A stretch of 64,000 nucleotides of DNA from CAZOVB01 sp046541415 (GTDB lineage Bacteria; Planctomycetota; Phycisphaerae; SM23-33): assembly GCA_046541415.1 (NCBI GenBank), contig JBKHDI010000005.1, positions 1 through 64,000 of the forward strand. The letters are read 5' to 3'. A program made the translations under genes and the position numbers. The notes under the pieces are model-generated. The model did no database searches and had not been told where the DNA came from. It saw only the letters and a list, made by a program, of their open reading frames with translations. This document shows positions 9,326-17,650 of the stretch, piece by piece. Numbering within the stretch: position 1 is the stretch's first letter; the number at the start of each line of letters is the position of its first letter.

Positions 9326-10559
9326 ATCCCAGGCGGAAACGCGCCAGCCAGCTCTGGCCCATCACGCGGGGGCGCCACAGCGCGTCGATCAGGGGCGTGA
9401 GGGTGTTGACGGCCAGCACGGCCATGAAGACCGGAACCGGCACGCGGGTGCAAATCCGCAGGACCATCGCCAGGGCCCCGCCCAGCAGGCCGAAGATTAC
9501 CTGTCCGCCGCGCGTGACCGGGCGCGAGGTCATCTCGGTGGCCAGCAGGAAGGCGGCCAGCAGCATCCCGCCGCTTGTCAGGTGGTAGATCAGGAAGACG
9601 CATCCTTCGGCCAGGCCTTCGTAGAGGAAGGGATACCAGACCGTCCGCGTCGCGCCATCGTGGCCGACCAGGTGGATCGGTGCGATGGCCGCGACAACCG
9701 CCGCGGCCAGCAGGAACGACAACGGCAGGTGCGGCTTGACGTAGTTGCGGTACATCAGGTAGACCCCGGCGACGAGGATGAGCACCGCGCACGTGCCTCC
9801 CATCGGCCCCGGGCGCACGCCGTACATCATCCGCCGCACCGAGGGCAGGCGCGACAGCAGCGGCGGTTCGGGCCGCTCCAGGCCATCGCCGACATACGCG
9901 ATGCCGCTGAACCGGGGCCGCTGGCTGTCGTACAGTAGTCGCAGCGTCTGCTGGGGCTTCTCGACGACGAATCCGTCGTAGCCGGCGGGGGGCAACTGGT
10001 CGGGCCAATCGCGCAGCCGCTGGACGGCCTGGACTTGGCGGATGTCGCCGCGGACAAGCTGGTTGCGGGCCAGGATCGGCCCGTCGGCGCCGGTCAGCAG
10101 GGCGGGGAAGATTACCGTCACCGCCAGCCGCCCCACCAGCGCCGGCTGCCAGAGGAAATGGCCCACCCCGCCGAAGATCGCCTTGCCCAGGGTGGTGGCG
10201 AAGGCAGCGGCGACCAGGGGCACGTACCAGGGCACGTCGGCGGGCAAGGTCAGCCCCAGCAGCAGGCCCGTCAGCCACGCGTGGCTGCGGCCGACCAGCG
10301 CGGGGGCACGTACGACCTTGAAGAACAGCTTCTCGGTCAGCACGCAGGAGGCGATGGAGATCGCCGCGACCACCGCCGCCCGCCAGCCGAACAGCACCAG
10401 CCCTGCCACCAGCGGCAGGCAGCAGGTGGCGAAGGTGACGGTGAAGACCGTCCGGACGCTCTCGGGCGCGTAAAGGAATGGCGAGAAGATCAGGTGAAAG
10501 CGAGGCCGCGCGCCGGCCAGAGGCCGGGCCTGCGTCCCCGTGCTCGTGGCCTCGGACAT
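9324..10559 (-). CDS. RnfD/NqrB-like membrane subunit
   Basis: Polytopic inner-membrane protein (411 aa) of the RnfD/NqrB family, which carries electrons between flavins while coupling to ion transport. Family regions are clear: a GPMGGTCAVLILVAGVYLMYR segment replaces the usual GxxGETSxLAILLGG, and LTPLIDALWRPRVMG closes the last helix. The flavinylation motif (usually SGAT with the FMN-linked threonine) is not recognisable; the corresponding stretch reads FSGIA at 217-221. Start is ATG 10559, which overlaps the RnfC stop as TGATG; the open frame extends upstream to 10805 only as a shadow of rnfC. No rnfG, E, A or B genes are nearby. Confidence 0.82.
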   Translation of the reverse strand: MSEATSTGTQARPLAGARPRFHLIFSPFLYAPESVRTVFTVTFATCCLPLVAGLVLFGWRAAVVAAISIASCVLTEKLFFKVVRAPALVGRSHAWLTGLLLGLTLPADVPWYVPLVAAAFATTLGKAIFGGVGHFLWQPALVGRLAVTVIFPALLTGADGPILARNQLVRGDIRQVQAVQRLRDWPDQLPPAGYDGFVVEKPQQTLRLLYDSQRPRFSGIAYVGDGLERPEPPLLSRLPSVRRMMYGVRPGPMGGTCAVLILVAGVYLMYRNYVKPHLPLSFLLAAAVVAAIAPIHLVGHDGATRTVWYPFLYEGLAEGCVFLIYHLTSGGMLLAAFLLATEMTSRPVTRGGQVIFGLLGGALAMVLRICTRVPVPVFMAVLAVNTLTPLIDALWRPRVMGQSWLARFRLG

Positions 10560-11899
10560 CACTTGCCCCCCTTGTCCATCGCCGCCCGGTGACGCAGGAA
10601 GAACAGGTTGCGCTTCAGGCGGCGGACCCGCTGGGACAGCGCCAGCCTGGCCGGGCAGACGTAGCTGCACAGCCCGCACTCGACGCAGGCCATCGCCCCG
10701 GCCCGGTCGGCATAGGCCACGTCGCCCAGCTCGAACGCGTCGTTCAAGGCTGCGACGTTCAGCCGCGCCGGGCAGTGGTCGGTGCACCAGCCGCATCGGA
10801 TGCACGGGGTCGGCACGTGCGGGATCGGCGCGTCGATCGCCAGAAGCGCGTCGGTCGATGCGTTGACCACCGAGCGGTCGACGATCCGCTTGCCGACCAT
10901 GGGCCCGCCGTGGATCAACGGTTGCTCGCCGTTACCCAGAAGCTCGTGACAATCCGCACCGAAGGGCACCCAGTAGTTGCCCGGGTCGTCGATCCGTGGC
11001 CCCGAAACCGTGACCACCCGGTGCGTGCAACGCTGGTCGCAGGCGACCCAGCGGTAGACGGCGAAGCACGTGGCCGGATCGACCACCGCCACCGACAAGT
11101 CCATCGGCGAGCCGTTGACAGGCACTTCCCGCCCGGTCAGGACCATGATCAGCACGTTCTCGGCCGAGATGGGGTACTTGCTCGGCAGGGAGTAGCCCTC
11201 GATGCCGTACGTCTGCGTCGGGGCGACGATGTCCTGGTAGTCATCCTGGTATCGGGCATCGACGGCCAGGGATACGTCATCGATCCCCATCGCCCCGGCC
11301 AGGATGGCCAGACCCCGGGCGATCTCGGGCCCGTGGTACTTCAGCAGCGAATGCGTCGAGGTGACATACGGCTCGTGCTCCATGCCATTGCACAGCAGCG
11401 TGCTGCAGCGCCTGTCCATGGCCCGGCGGACCCACTGGGCCAGCGGCTGAACGCGGCGGGTGAAGGTCACCAGCTGTCCCTGCAGCAGCCTGGCCAGCAG
11501 CTCCTCTCGCGTCGCAGCCCGCCAGTCGAACACCGGCGTGAGGGTCCGGATCTGCTGGCTTTCAGGCAGCTCGGTCAGTTCGACAACGGCCTGTTCGACG
11601 AATCCGTCGCGGTCGGCAGCCGGGCAGGTGGTCGTCTCTCCGAGGCGGGCAGAACAGGGCGCGAAGATATCCACCCCCGTCTCGTCGGAGGCCCGGGCGA
11701 TGCATTGGCCGGCCGAGACGCGCGAGCCAGGCGAGACGATCAGCTCGGCCGGACTCCTGCCGCCGGGGACCAGGCTGATCCGCAGGCACTCCAGCGGCGG
11801 GGCGGGACGAATCGGCGCGTGGAGCGTGCGGTGGGTTTCCTCGGGCAGGTCTATGCCCCCCCGGAACGATCCATGCCGTCGAAAGCTCGCTCGTCTCAC
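10559..11899 (-). CDS. RnfC-like iron-sulfur protein, divergent
   Basis: RnfC-type peripheral subunit, 446 aa, GTG start at 11899 overlapping the aminotransferase stop (GTGA). Two ferredoxin-type 4Fe-4S motifs are intact: CIRCGWCTDHCP (C366-C376) and CVECGLCSYVCP (C405-C415). The fold core is recognisable from NGMEHEPY (171-178) and LIHGGPMVGK (328-337). However the glycine-rich flavin/nucleotide loop before NGxExEPY (normally GLGGAxFP) is replaced by GQLVTFTRRV (141-150), and the YPxGGEKQL segment reads YPISAENVL (242-250). The family's NADH and FMN chemistry is therefore doubtful; the Fe-S relay is kept. Confidence 0.83.
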   Translation of the reverse strand: MRRASFRRHGSFRGGIDLPEETHRTLHAPIRPAPPLECLRISLVPGGRSPAELIVSPGSRVSAGQCIARASDETGVDIFAPCSARLGETTTCPAADRDGFVEQAVVELTELPESQQIRTLTPVFDWRAATREELLARLLQGQLVTFTRRVQPLAQWVRRAMDRRCSTLLCNGMEHEPYVTSTHSLLKYHGPEIARGLAILAGAMGIDDVSLAVDARYQDDYQDIVAPTQTYGIEGYSLPSKYPISAENVLIMVLTGREVPVNGSPMDLSVAVVDPATCFAVYRWVACDQRCTHRVVTVSGPRIDDPGNYWVPFGADCHELLGNGEQPLIHGGPMVGKRIVDRSVVNASTDALLAIDAPIPHVPTPCIRCGWCTDHCPARLNVAALNDAFELGDVAYADRAGAMACVECGLCSYVCPARLALSQRVRRLKRNLFFLRHRAAMDKGGK

Positions 11900-13149
11900 G
11901 TACTGGTGTCCTGTCCCTTCGCCTTGATCTTGCTGGCCGTGGGAGCCTTGATGCCCTTGTTCAGCGCCCGGTCGATGTTGCGGATCGCCTGCCGAAGTCG
12001 CTGCTCATTCTCGACCAGGGCGATGCGGACGTACTTCTCTCCCTGCTCGCCGAACGCGCGACCCGGGGCCAGGGCGACCTCCGCCTCGTCCATCAGCCGC
12101 AAGGCGAAATCGATCGACCCCTGCCCGGCCAGGTGCTCTTCGGAAACCTTCGCCCAGACGAACATGCTCGCCCGCGGCGACTGGACCTGCCAGCCGATGC
12201 GACGCAGGCCCTGAACGACCAGGTCGCGGCGCGTCTGGTAGATGGCCGCCTGGGCCTGCGAATCGCCCCCGCCATGACGCAGGGCGATGATGCTGGCCAC
12301 CTGGATCGGCGTGAAGATGCCGTAATCGTAATACCCCTTGATCGTCGCCAGGGCGCGGATCATCTCGGCGTTGCCCACGCAGAAACCGATCCGCCAGCCG
12401 GCCATGTTGTACGGCTTGGACATCGTCAGAAACTCCACGCCGACGTCCTTGGCGCCCCGGGCCTGCATGAAGCTGGGCGCCTGGTAGCCGTCGAAGCAGG
12501 TCTGTCCATAGGCGAAGTCGTGGATGACCATGATCCCCGTCCGCGCCGCCAGTTCGGCCACCGCGTCGAAGAACGCGGTGTCGTCGACCGTCATGGCCGT
12601 CGGGTTGTGCGGGTAGTTCAAAATCAGCAGCTTGGGCTTGGGGTGCAGGTGCTCGACGACGTAGGCGACGCGCTGCAGGAACGCCTCGTCATGGCCCAGC
12701 GGGACGTTGATGACATTCCCGCCGGCCAGGGCCACGCCGTAGACGTGGATCGGGAAGTACGGGTCTCCGACGATGGCCGTGTCGCCCATGCTCATCAGGG
12801 CCAGGCACATGTGGCTGAAGCCTTCCTTCGAGCCGATGGTGGCGATGATCTCGGTTTCCGGATCGAGCTGGACGTTGTACTTGGCCTGGTAGAGCTTGGC
12901 CACCTCGCGCCGCAGGTGCGGAATGCCGATCGACTGGCTGTAGCCGTGCGTCCGCGGGTCGCGGGCGGTCTGGCAGAGTTTCTCGACCACCTGGTCCGGG
13001 GGCGGGTCCATCGGGTTGCCCATCCCCAGGTCGATGATGTCCACGCCGGCGCGGCGCTTCTGGTACTTCATCCGGTTCAATTGGCCGAACAGGTACGGGG
13101 GCAGCCGGCGGAGGCGCGGCGATACGTCGATTTTCCACTCGTCGCTCAA
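11896..13149 (-). CDS. Class I/II PLP aminotransferase (alanine/aspartate type)
   Basis: Cytoplasmic fold-type I aminotransferase; the closest recognisable type is the AlaC/aspartate aminotransferase group (opening RLPPYLF, substrate segment NYPHNPT). The PLP lysine is in SKPYNMAGWR, K245 with my start. I prefer TTG at 13149 (AGGAA at 13157-13161, protein starting SDEWKIDVSPRL, 417 aa) over GTG at 13182, which overlaps the preceding gene and has no ribosome site. It shares 4 bp with the RnfC start, so it is probably co-translated with the redox genes. The amino donor cannot be assigned from sequence. Confidence 0.88.
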   Translation of the reverse strand: MSDEWKIDVSPRLRRLPPYLFGQLNRMKYQKRRAGVDIIDLGMGNPMDPPPDQVVEKLCQTARDPRTHGYSQSIGIPHLRREVAKLYQAKYNVQLDPETEIIATIGSKEGFSHMCLALMSMGDTAIVGDPYFPIHVYGVALAGGNVINVPLGHDEAFLQRVAYVVEHLHPKPKLLILNYPHNPTAMTVDDTAFFDAVAELAARTGIMVIHDFAYGQTCFDGYQAPSFMQARGAKDVGVEFLTMSKPYNMAGWRIGFCVGNAEMIRALATIKGYYDYGIFTPIQVASIIALRHGGGDSQAQAAIYQTRRDLVVQGLRRIGWQVQSPRASMFVWAKVSEEHLAGQGSIDFALRLMDEAEVALAPGRAFGEQGEKYVRIALVENEQRLRQAIRNIDRALNKGIKAPTASKIKAKGQDTST

Positions 13150-13171
13150 GGCAAAGTTCCTGTTACAGGGG

Positions 13172-14266
13172 TTAGGGTTCACTGCCGGACGGGCCGGTCT
13201 GGCTGTCGGTCTGGCTGTCGGTCTGGCGCTGGTTCAACTCGCGGAGGGTCGGATCGACAAAGCGGACCCTCCCCTCGGCCACGGCTGCAGCGTAGAGGCG
13301 CGTCAGGATGGTCTGCTTCAGCTTGTCCACCTGGGCATCGCGGACCTGGCGGGTCAACTCCTCTTTGACATCTTCGAGCTTCACCTGCTCGGGCTCAATG
13401 ATCTTCTCGAGTTTCAGCAGGTGAAAACTCTTGCCGATCTGCAGAATCTCGGAGATCTGCCCGACCCGCCCAAGCCCGTGCGCCGCGGCTCGCAGATCCG
13501 GATGCACGCTGGGGTCGTTGCGGGCAAAGGCGGGCAGCAACCCGCCGCCCGAGGCCGTGGGACCGATCGACTTGGCCCGGGCAGTGGCGGCGAAATCCAC
13601 GCCCGACAGCAGGTTCTTGCGGACCAGCGAGGCGGTGACCATCGAGGGAAGCTGCATGTGGCGGACCACAACCTTCCGGTCGTACTGGGCGGCAAAGGCG
13701 GCCTGGAGCATCTGGTCGGTCACCCGGACCTGCGCCGCGGCGATCTTCGCCAGACGCGCGTTCCGCGCCATCGTCAGCCGCCACTGCGTCTCGGTCAGCC
13801 CGCGTTGCTGGAGGAACTGGCCCAGCAGACCCTTGCGCTGCTCACCGGTGATATCCGGCGGAAATATCCGCGACAGGGCCTCGGCCTGCTCGGCCTGGAT
13901 GTCCGCCTCGGTAATCTCGATGCCCAATTCATCGGCCCGTTGGCGGACCAACTCGTTGGCCACCATCTGCCGGGCCAGCTCCAGCCCGCTCTGGCGGACG
14001 AGCATCTCGTGCAGCGGGGCCATGTACAATGTCTGGCCGTTGACCTTCGCCATCACCGCCTGCCCGGTAGCAGGGGCCGGATCGGTATTTTCGAGCACTT
14101 CGACGGCCTGGCCGGAATCGTCCGCCGCTTCAAAATCCGCCGGCAGCGGGGCCGGCGAATCCCATCTCGGCGAATCGCTCGATTCGACTTCGACCTGCTG
14201 CTCGTCGGCGCAGCCGAAAAGCAGGACGGGGATGACAGGCAGCAGGATTCTCACACTTGGGCGCAT
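13172..14266 (-). CDS. Parvulin-type peptidyl-prolyl isomerase lipoprotein (SurA/PrsA-like)
   Basis: Exported folding factor, 364 aa from ATG 14266 (GAGGT upstream; the open frame to 14338 adds an implausible leader). Lipoprotein signal: basic start, hydrophobic run and LLFGC with lipidated C19. A SurA-like N-terminal helical region (about 60-180) precedes a rotamase domain with GGGLLPAF and the IGKSFHLLKLEKI stretch. The last residues are a short Gln-Thr-Asp-Ser repeat encoded by tandem copies at about 13195-13232, a likely length-variable tail. The stop is separated from the preferred aminotransferase start by 22 bp. Confidence 0.88.
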   Translation of the reverse strand: MRPSVRILLPVIPVLLFGCADEQQVEVESSDSPRWDSPAPLPADFEAADDSGQAVEVLENTDPAPATGQAVMAKVNGQTLYMAPLHEMLVRQSGLELARQMVANELVRQRADELGIEITEADIQAEQAEALSRIFPPDITGEQRKGLLGQFLQQRGLTETQWRLTMARNARLAKIAAAQVRVTDQMLQAAFAAQYDRKVVVRHMQLPSMVTASLVRKNLLSGVDFAATARAKSIGPTASGGGLLPAFARNDPSVHPDLRAAAHGLGRVGQISEILQIGKSFHLLKLEKIIEPEQVKLEDVKEELTRQVRDAQVDKLKQTILTRLYAAAVAEGRVRFVDPTLRELNQRQTDSQTDSQTGPSGSEP

Positions 14267-14362
14267 GCGTTCGACCTCATCAGGAAAAAGGCGTCGGGTC
14301 CGCCGGTAGAGAGTACCTGCTTGAGGCCCTGAAATCAATGCCGATCGACGATCCGCCTGGAT

Positions 14363-14626
14363 CTACACGCGGCGGACGAGGACCTTCCGCGTCATGCCGT
14401 GACCGAGCATCAGGCGGGTGTCCTTGATGGAGATGATGAAAGGCCCCAGACGGGCCCGACGGATCACCCGGAACCGCACGCCGGGCGTCAGGCCCAGCTC
14501 GGCCATGCGATGGACGAACTGGCTTCCGCCGTCCAGTCCGACGAGGATCACCTCCTGTCCCTGGGCGATGTCCGAGAGCTTCTGGTTGGGCGTGGCGGTC
14601 TGTCCGCCTCGGTCAGTCGGCTCCAT
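14363..14626 (-). CDS. feoA: FeoA-domain protein
   Basis: Small SH3-like FeoA protein of 87 residues. In most bacteria FeoA supports the ferrous-iron permease FeoB; no feoB is present here. The typical core is visible: LSDIAQGQEVILVGLDGG, then MAELGLTPG and a final VLVRRV strand. ATG at 14626 with GGAG upstream lies inside the end of the DtxR gene (14-bp overlap). The same fold is the third domain of long DtxR/IdeR regulators, which the neighbouring regulator lacks, so a role as its detached domain is a fair alternative. Confidence 0.9.
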   Translation of the reverse strand: MEPTDRGGQTATPNQKLSDIAQGQEVILVGLDGGSQFVHRMAELGLTPGVRFRVIRRARLGPFIISIKDTRLMLGHGMTRKVLVRRV

Positions 14627-15095
14627 GGGCCGGCTCCTTGGTCGCGGGGGCGGGGCTGTAGCTGTCGATCAGCCTGCCGGGCCAGTCTGCCCCGGCGGCG
14701 TCCTGGCCGGCGACGAACCGGGTCAAATGAGCGATGCGGTCCAGGACCCACCGGTCAACCTGGTGTTCGATGCGGCAGGCGTTGGCCTCGGCGGATTCGG
14801 CATCGACACCCAGGACCTCCTGAAAGAACCGGGCGAGCACCTCGTGGCGGCGGGTGATCTCCCGGGCAATGCGCCGGCCGGCGTCGGTGAGGGTGATGAA
14901 CTGGTACGCCTCGTAATGGACCAGATCCTTGGCCGCCAGCGTCTTCAGCGCCGAGGTGACCGCAGGCTTACCCACGGCCAGGGACTTTGCGATCGCACTG
15001 ACCCGAGCGACGCGGCTGGACTCCACCTGCTGGAGGATCTCTTCGAGGTAGTCCTGCTGGGCGGGGCTCAGGTCGGCGACGGTCAGTTCACTCAT
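14613..15095 (-). CDS. DtxR/MntR-family metal-dependent transcription regulator
   Basis: Iron- or manganese-sensing repressor, 160 aa from ATG 15095 (a TTG three codons upstream is possible). N-terminal winged helix (about 10-65: YLEEILQQVES to FITLTDAGRR) is followed by the dimerisation and metal domain with RRHEVL and ACRIEHQV. The Cys-x-x-Glu-His pattern resembles iron-sensing DtxR/IdeR more than the Glu-x-x-Glu-His of MntR. No C-terminal SH3 domain; the overlapping FeoA gene may supply it. It is the first gene of the run leading into the Rnf-like and cytochrome c genes, and a palindrome overlaps its promoter. Confidence 0.9.
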   Translation of the reverse strand: MSELTVADLSPAQQDYLEEILQQVESSRVARVSAIAKSLAVGKPAVTSALKTLAAKDLVHYEAYQFITLTDAGRRIAREITRRHEVLARFFQEVLGVDAESAEANACRIEHQVDRWVLDRIAHLTRFVAGQDAAGADWPGRLIDSYSPAPATKEPAHGAD

Positions 15096-15126
15096 GGCGG
15101 ACAAGGGGCTCAGGAAGGCAAATAAT

Positions 15127-15142
15127 GTTCACTGCCCTGAAC
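15127..15142. promoter_or_regulatory. Palindromic operator candidate GTTCA-N6-TGAAC
   Basis: Perfect inverted repeat between the -10 box and the start of the DtxR-type gene, covering the expected transcription start. Position and symmetry suit a site for the regulator encoded immediately downstream; this is an inference, as the bases do not match the classic iron box. Confidence 0.45.
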
Positions 15143-15169
15143 TTTAACATCCGCCGCCCCCGTGGTCAA
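15141..15169 (-). promoter_or_regulatory. Promoter of the DtxR-feoA run
   Basis: Minus strand TTGACC, 17-base spacer, TAAAGT: a good sigma-70 type pair 46 bp ahead of the regulator start. Confidence 0.6.
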
Positions 15170-15278
15170 TGGCATTCGCCTCCAGGCCCGTCCAAGGCCC
15201 CTGCTGCCCCTTCCGGGCAGGGGCGAATCGCCGCCGGGGGTTGCATAGCATGGCCGGCAGCGGTAAACCTGGGGGACC

Positions 15279-17282
15279 ATGAAACATCACACTTTGGCTT
15301 TTCTACGACTCTCCGCGATCCTGCTGGTCGGCTGCAACCATGGCCTGCGAGCAGAGAAACCAGCCGAAACCGGCCCACGATCCGTCCCGACGATTTACCG
15401 GATCCGTCTGCCCGAGCTGGCCAACTTCGCAGGCCCGGGCCAACAGCAACTGCAGTTGACCGTCCATCACCCGCAGTTGCCGTGGCAGCGGGGCCTGCTG
15501 TCCGGCCAGGCGATCCACCGGGGCAATTCGCCCATGCACGTGGATGCCTCGGCGCTGCGGTTCGGACCGGATGGGGAAATCTCCGGGAAGTTGGCCTTCC
15601 GCCTGCGCTGGCGCGACGTGACGGTGGGAATCCGGGGCCGGCGTGATGGCGACCGTCTTGCAGGTACGGCCAGATATACAATAAAGAACCGGAGAGGAAC
15701 CGTGGACAGACAGGCGCAATTCGACGGCTCGGCCCGCAAGGCCGGGTGGACAGAGCTGGCCGGCATCGGCGGCAGCGACCCGAACTGGCCCGACTGGCCG
15801 GGGCAGCTCAACTGGCAGCGGGTGGTGGACATCACCACCGTCGAGGGGGCCGACTGGGATGAGAAGATCCAGGCCGCCCAGAAGAAGCTGGCCGATACCG
15901 GCGGGGTGATCTGGCTGCCGCCGGGGCGGTACGAACTGCGGAAGACCATCCGCCTGCAGAGCGGGATCATCCTCCGCGGGGCCAACCCGACCGGCCCGGG
16001 CGATCCGCGAGACCCGCGCTACGCCCTGCCGTCGCAACTGGTCTTCCCGCAATATCAGCCGAGCTTCACCGGGGATGGCACGGACCGCGACAGCGCGTTT
16101 GCGGGCATAGAACTGGCCGAGGCGGACAGCGGCTCGAACGTGGGCGTGGTGAACCTCGACATCCACTTCGGCCACATCCACCTGGGCCGTTGGGACGGGT
16201 TCCCGCAGCGCTTCGCCGACGGCTCGGCCGGGCGGGGATTCCTGGTCTGCGGCAACATCCTCCGCCACGCCGCGACGCTGGATGAGAAGATCCCCACCGA
16301 ATGGCAGCACCCGTGGCAGCGGTGGACCGACCGCTATGCCGCGGCCATCCACTGCTACGCGCGGGCCGACGTGCTGATTGCGGGAAACCGCATTCCCCAG
16401 AGCGGCCAGGCCAACTTCCTGCAGGAAGATTTCCGCCTCTACAGCGACAAGCCCGCCACCCACGAGCAGCCGAAAACCAAGGAAATCACCACCATCGACG
16501 TGCCCTTCGACTACGACAACCGCCCGGGGATCATGGTCAACCCCAAGCCCCTGGCCAAGGGCCTGCAGATCTGGGATGACGTCCAGAAGGTCACCGACCC
16601 CCCGTCGGCTGATTCGGGCACGGATATTCCCCCGGCCTGGGGGCTGGCCGAGGGGATCATCATCCGAGGCAACTACATCTTCAACACCGGCTGCGTGGCG
16701 ATCAAGACCAGCGGCGACGGGACCTTCGTAGGCTTCAACGTCATCCGCTACAAGCCCGGGGTCGTTCGGCCGACGTACACGGGCCTGACGCTGAGCAATT
16801 TCACCAACGACTGTCGGGCCATCGAGATGAAGGGCTGGCGGTGGACGGTTCAGGGCAATGATTACGAGGTCTACAGCAACTACGGGCCGGACGGGACGAA
16901 GTACAACGACGGCGAGGGGATCATGCACGAGGCGTGGGAGAACGTCGGCGTGCGGGATTCGCGGATCATCGGCAACCGGGGCAATGCATATATCTGCCTC
17001 TGGCGCACGCCGGTCCGCGGCCTGGAGATCCGCGACAACCACATCCGCACCGCAGGGGGCCAACCGGCGATTACCGTACTGGGTCAGACAAACAGGGACG
17101 TCGACCTGCCGGCAGAGCGGGTGCGGATTGTCGATAACGTCACCGAGGGCTCGGGGATCAAGCTCATCGGCCGCCCCGGCGACCAGAGCAACGTGATCCG
17201 CGGCAACCGCCATGCCGGGCCCGGCGGGGACATCCGCGACGAGACCGGCGCCGAGCAGGCCGACAACGTCGGCTACCGCTGA
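15279..17282 (+). CDS. Lipoprotein with right-handed parallel beta-helix domain
   Basis: Exported 667-residue protein; lipobox ILLVGC gives lipidated C19. After a beta-rich N-terminal part (about 30-170), residues from about 180 (GGVIWLPPGRYELRKTI) to the end show the repeating turns of a pectate-lyase-like beta-helix, with recurring N-x-I/V and G-N-x-I units such as IRGNYIFNTG and IIGNRGNAY. Such proteins usually bind or cleave polysaccharides, but catalytic residues are not recognisable, so substrate and activity are open. ATG 15279 follows a GGGGG stretch. It converges on the broken gene at 17273-17650, overlapping its end by 10 bp. Confidence 0.8.
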   Translation: MKHHTLAFLRLSAILLVGCNHGLRAEKPAETGPRSVPTIYRIRLPELANFAGPGQQQLQLTVHHPQLPWQRGLLSGQAIHRGNSPMHVDASALRFGPDGEISGKLAFRLRWRDVTVGIRGRRDGDRLAGTARYTIKNRRGTVDRQAQFDGSARKAGWTELAGIGGSDPNWPDWPGQLNWQRVVDITTVEGADWDEKIQAAQKKLADTGGVIWLPPGRYELRKTIRLQSGIILRGANPTGPGDPRDPRYALPSQLVFPQYQPSFTGDGTDRDSAFAGIELAEADSGSNVGVVNLDIHFGHIHLGRWDGFPQRFADGSAGRGFLVCGNILRHAATLDEKIPTEWQHPWQRWTDRYAAAIHCYARADVLIAGNRIPQSGQANFLQEDFRLYSDKPATHEQPKTKEITTIDVPFDYDNRPGIMVNPKPLAKGLQIWDDVQKVTDPPSADSGTDIPPAWGLAEGIIIRGNYIFNTGCVAIKTSGDGTFVGFNVIRYKPGVVRPTYTGLTLSNFTNDCRAIEMKGWRWTVQGNDYEVYSNYGPDGTKYNDGEGIMHEAWENVGVRDSRIIGNRGNAYICLWRTPVRGLEIRDNHIRTAGGQPAITVLGQTNRDVDLPAERVRIVDNVTEGSGIKLIGRPGDQSNVIRGNRHAGPGGDIRDETGAEQADNVGYR

Positions 17283-17650
17283 TCCGCACCAGTCATACCG
17301 CCCAGATCAATCTGCTGGGCGGTGCCCGCCCTGCCGTCCTCGAAGAGCACCAGGCCGCTCGAACGGACCTGTCCGTTCAGGACATTGCCCCGCCCGGTCA
17401 GGTCGGCCATCGACCAGGCGCAGGAGGCGGACGCTCTTGCCGAACATATTCTCCAGCATCATCGCCATCAGCGATGACTTGAGTTGCGCGGCCGGGTTGT
17501 CGCCGCTGGCGGCGCTGCGGCGGACGGGGCCGGGGGTCCCGACGGGCCGGCCGACCGCTGTGACCAGACCTGCAGTTCCATCCGCTCCTGCTCGTGGACC
17601 CTCTTGACGTGGCCGGCGGCCATCTGCACATTGCTCGACTCGATACGCAT
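17273..17650 (-). pseudogene. Small conserved-type gene broken by two compensating frameshifts
   Basis: ATG 17650 with a strong GGAGGG six bases upstream starts MRIESSNVQMAAGHVKR, an opening I recognise from a widespread family of uncharacterised proteins that begin MRIxSSxVxxxS. Near 17490-17520 the coding signal jumps to another frame (LKSSLMAMMLENMFGKSV), and near 17405-17420 it returns to the first frame (ADLTGRGNVLNGQVRSS...) ending at TAG 17273. The first frame has a TGA at 17468-17470. The protein is thus either inactivated or the sequence carries two small errors; with both repaired it would be about 125 aa, soluble, with an Ala/Pro-rich middle. Confidence 0.5.

Noticed and set aside
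9640..9670. DGAT at RnfD residues 301-304 as the flavin-attachment site
   Set aside because: It lies after the GPMGG helix, whereas the flavinylation motif of RnfD/NqrB lies before the corresponding GxxGETS helix.
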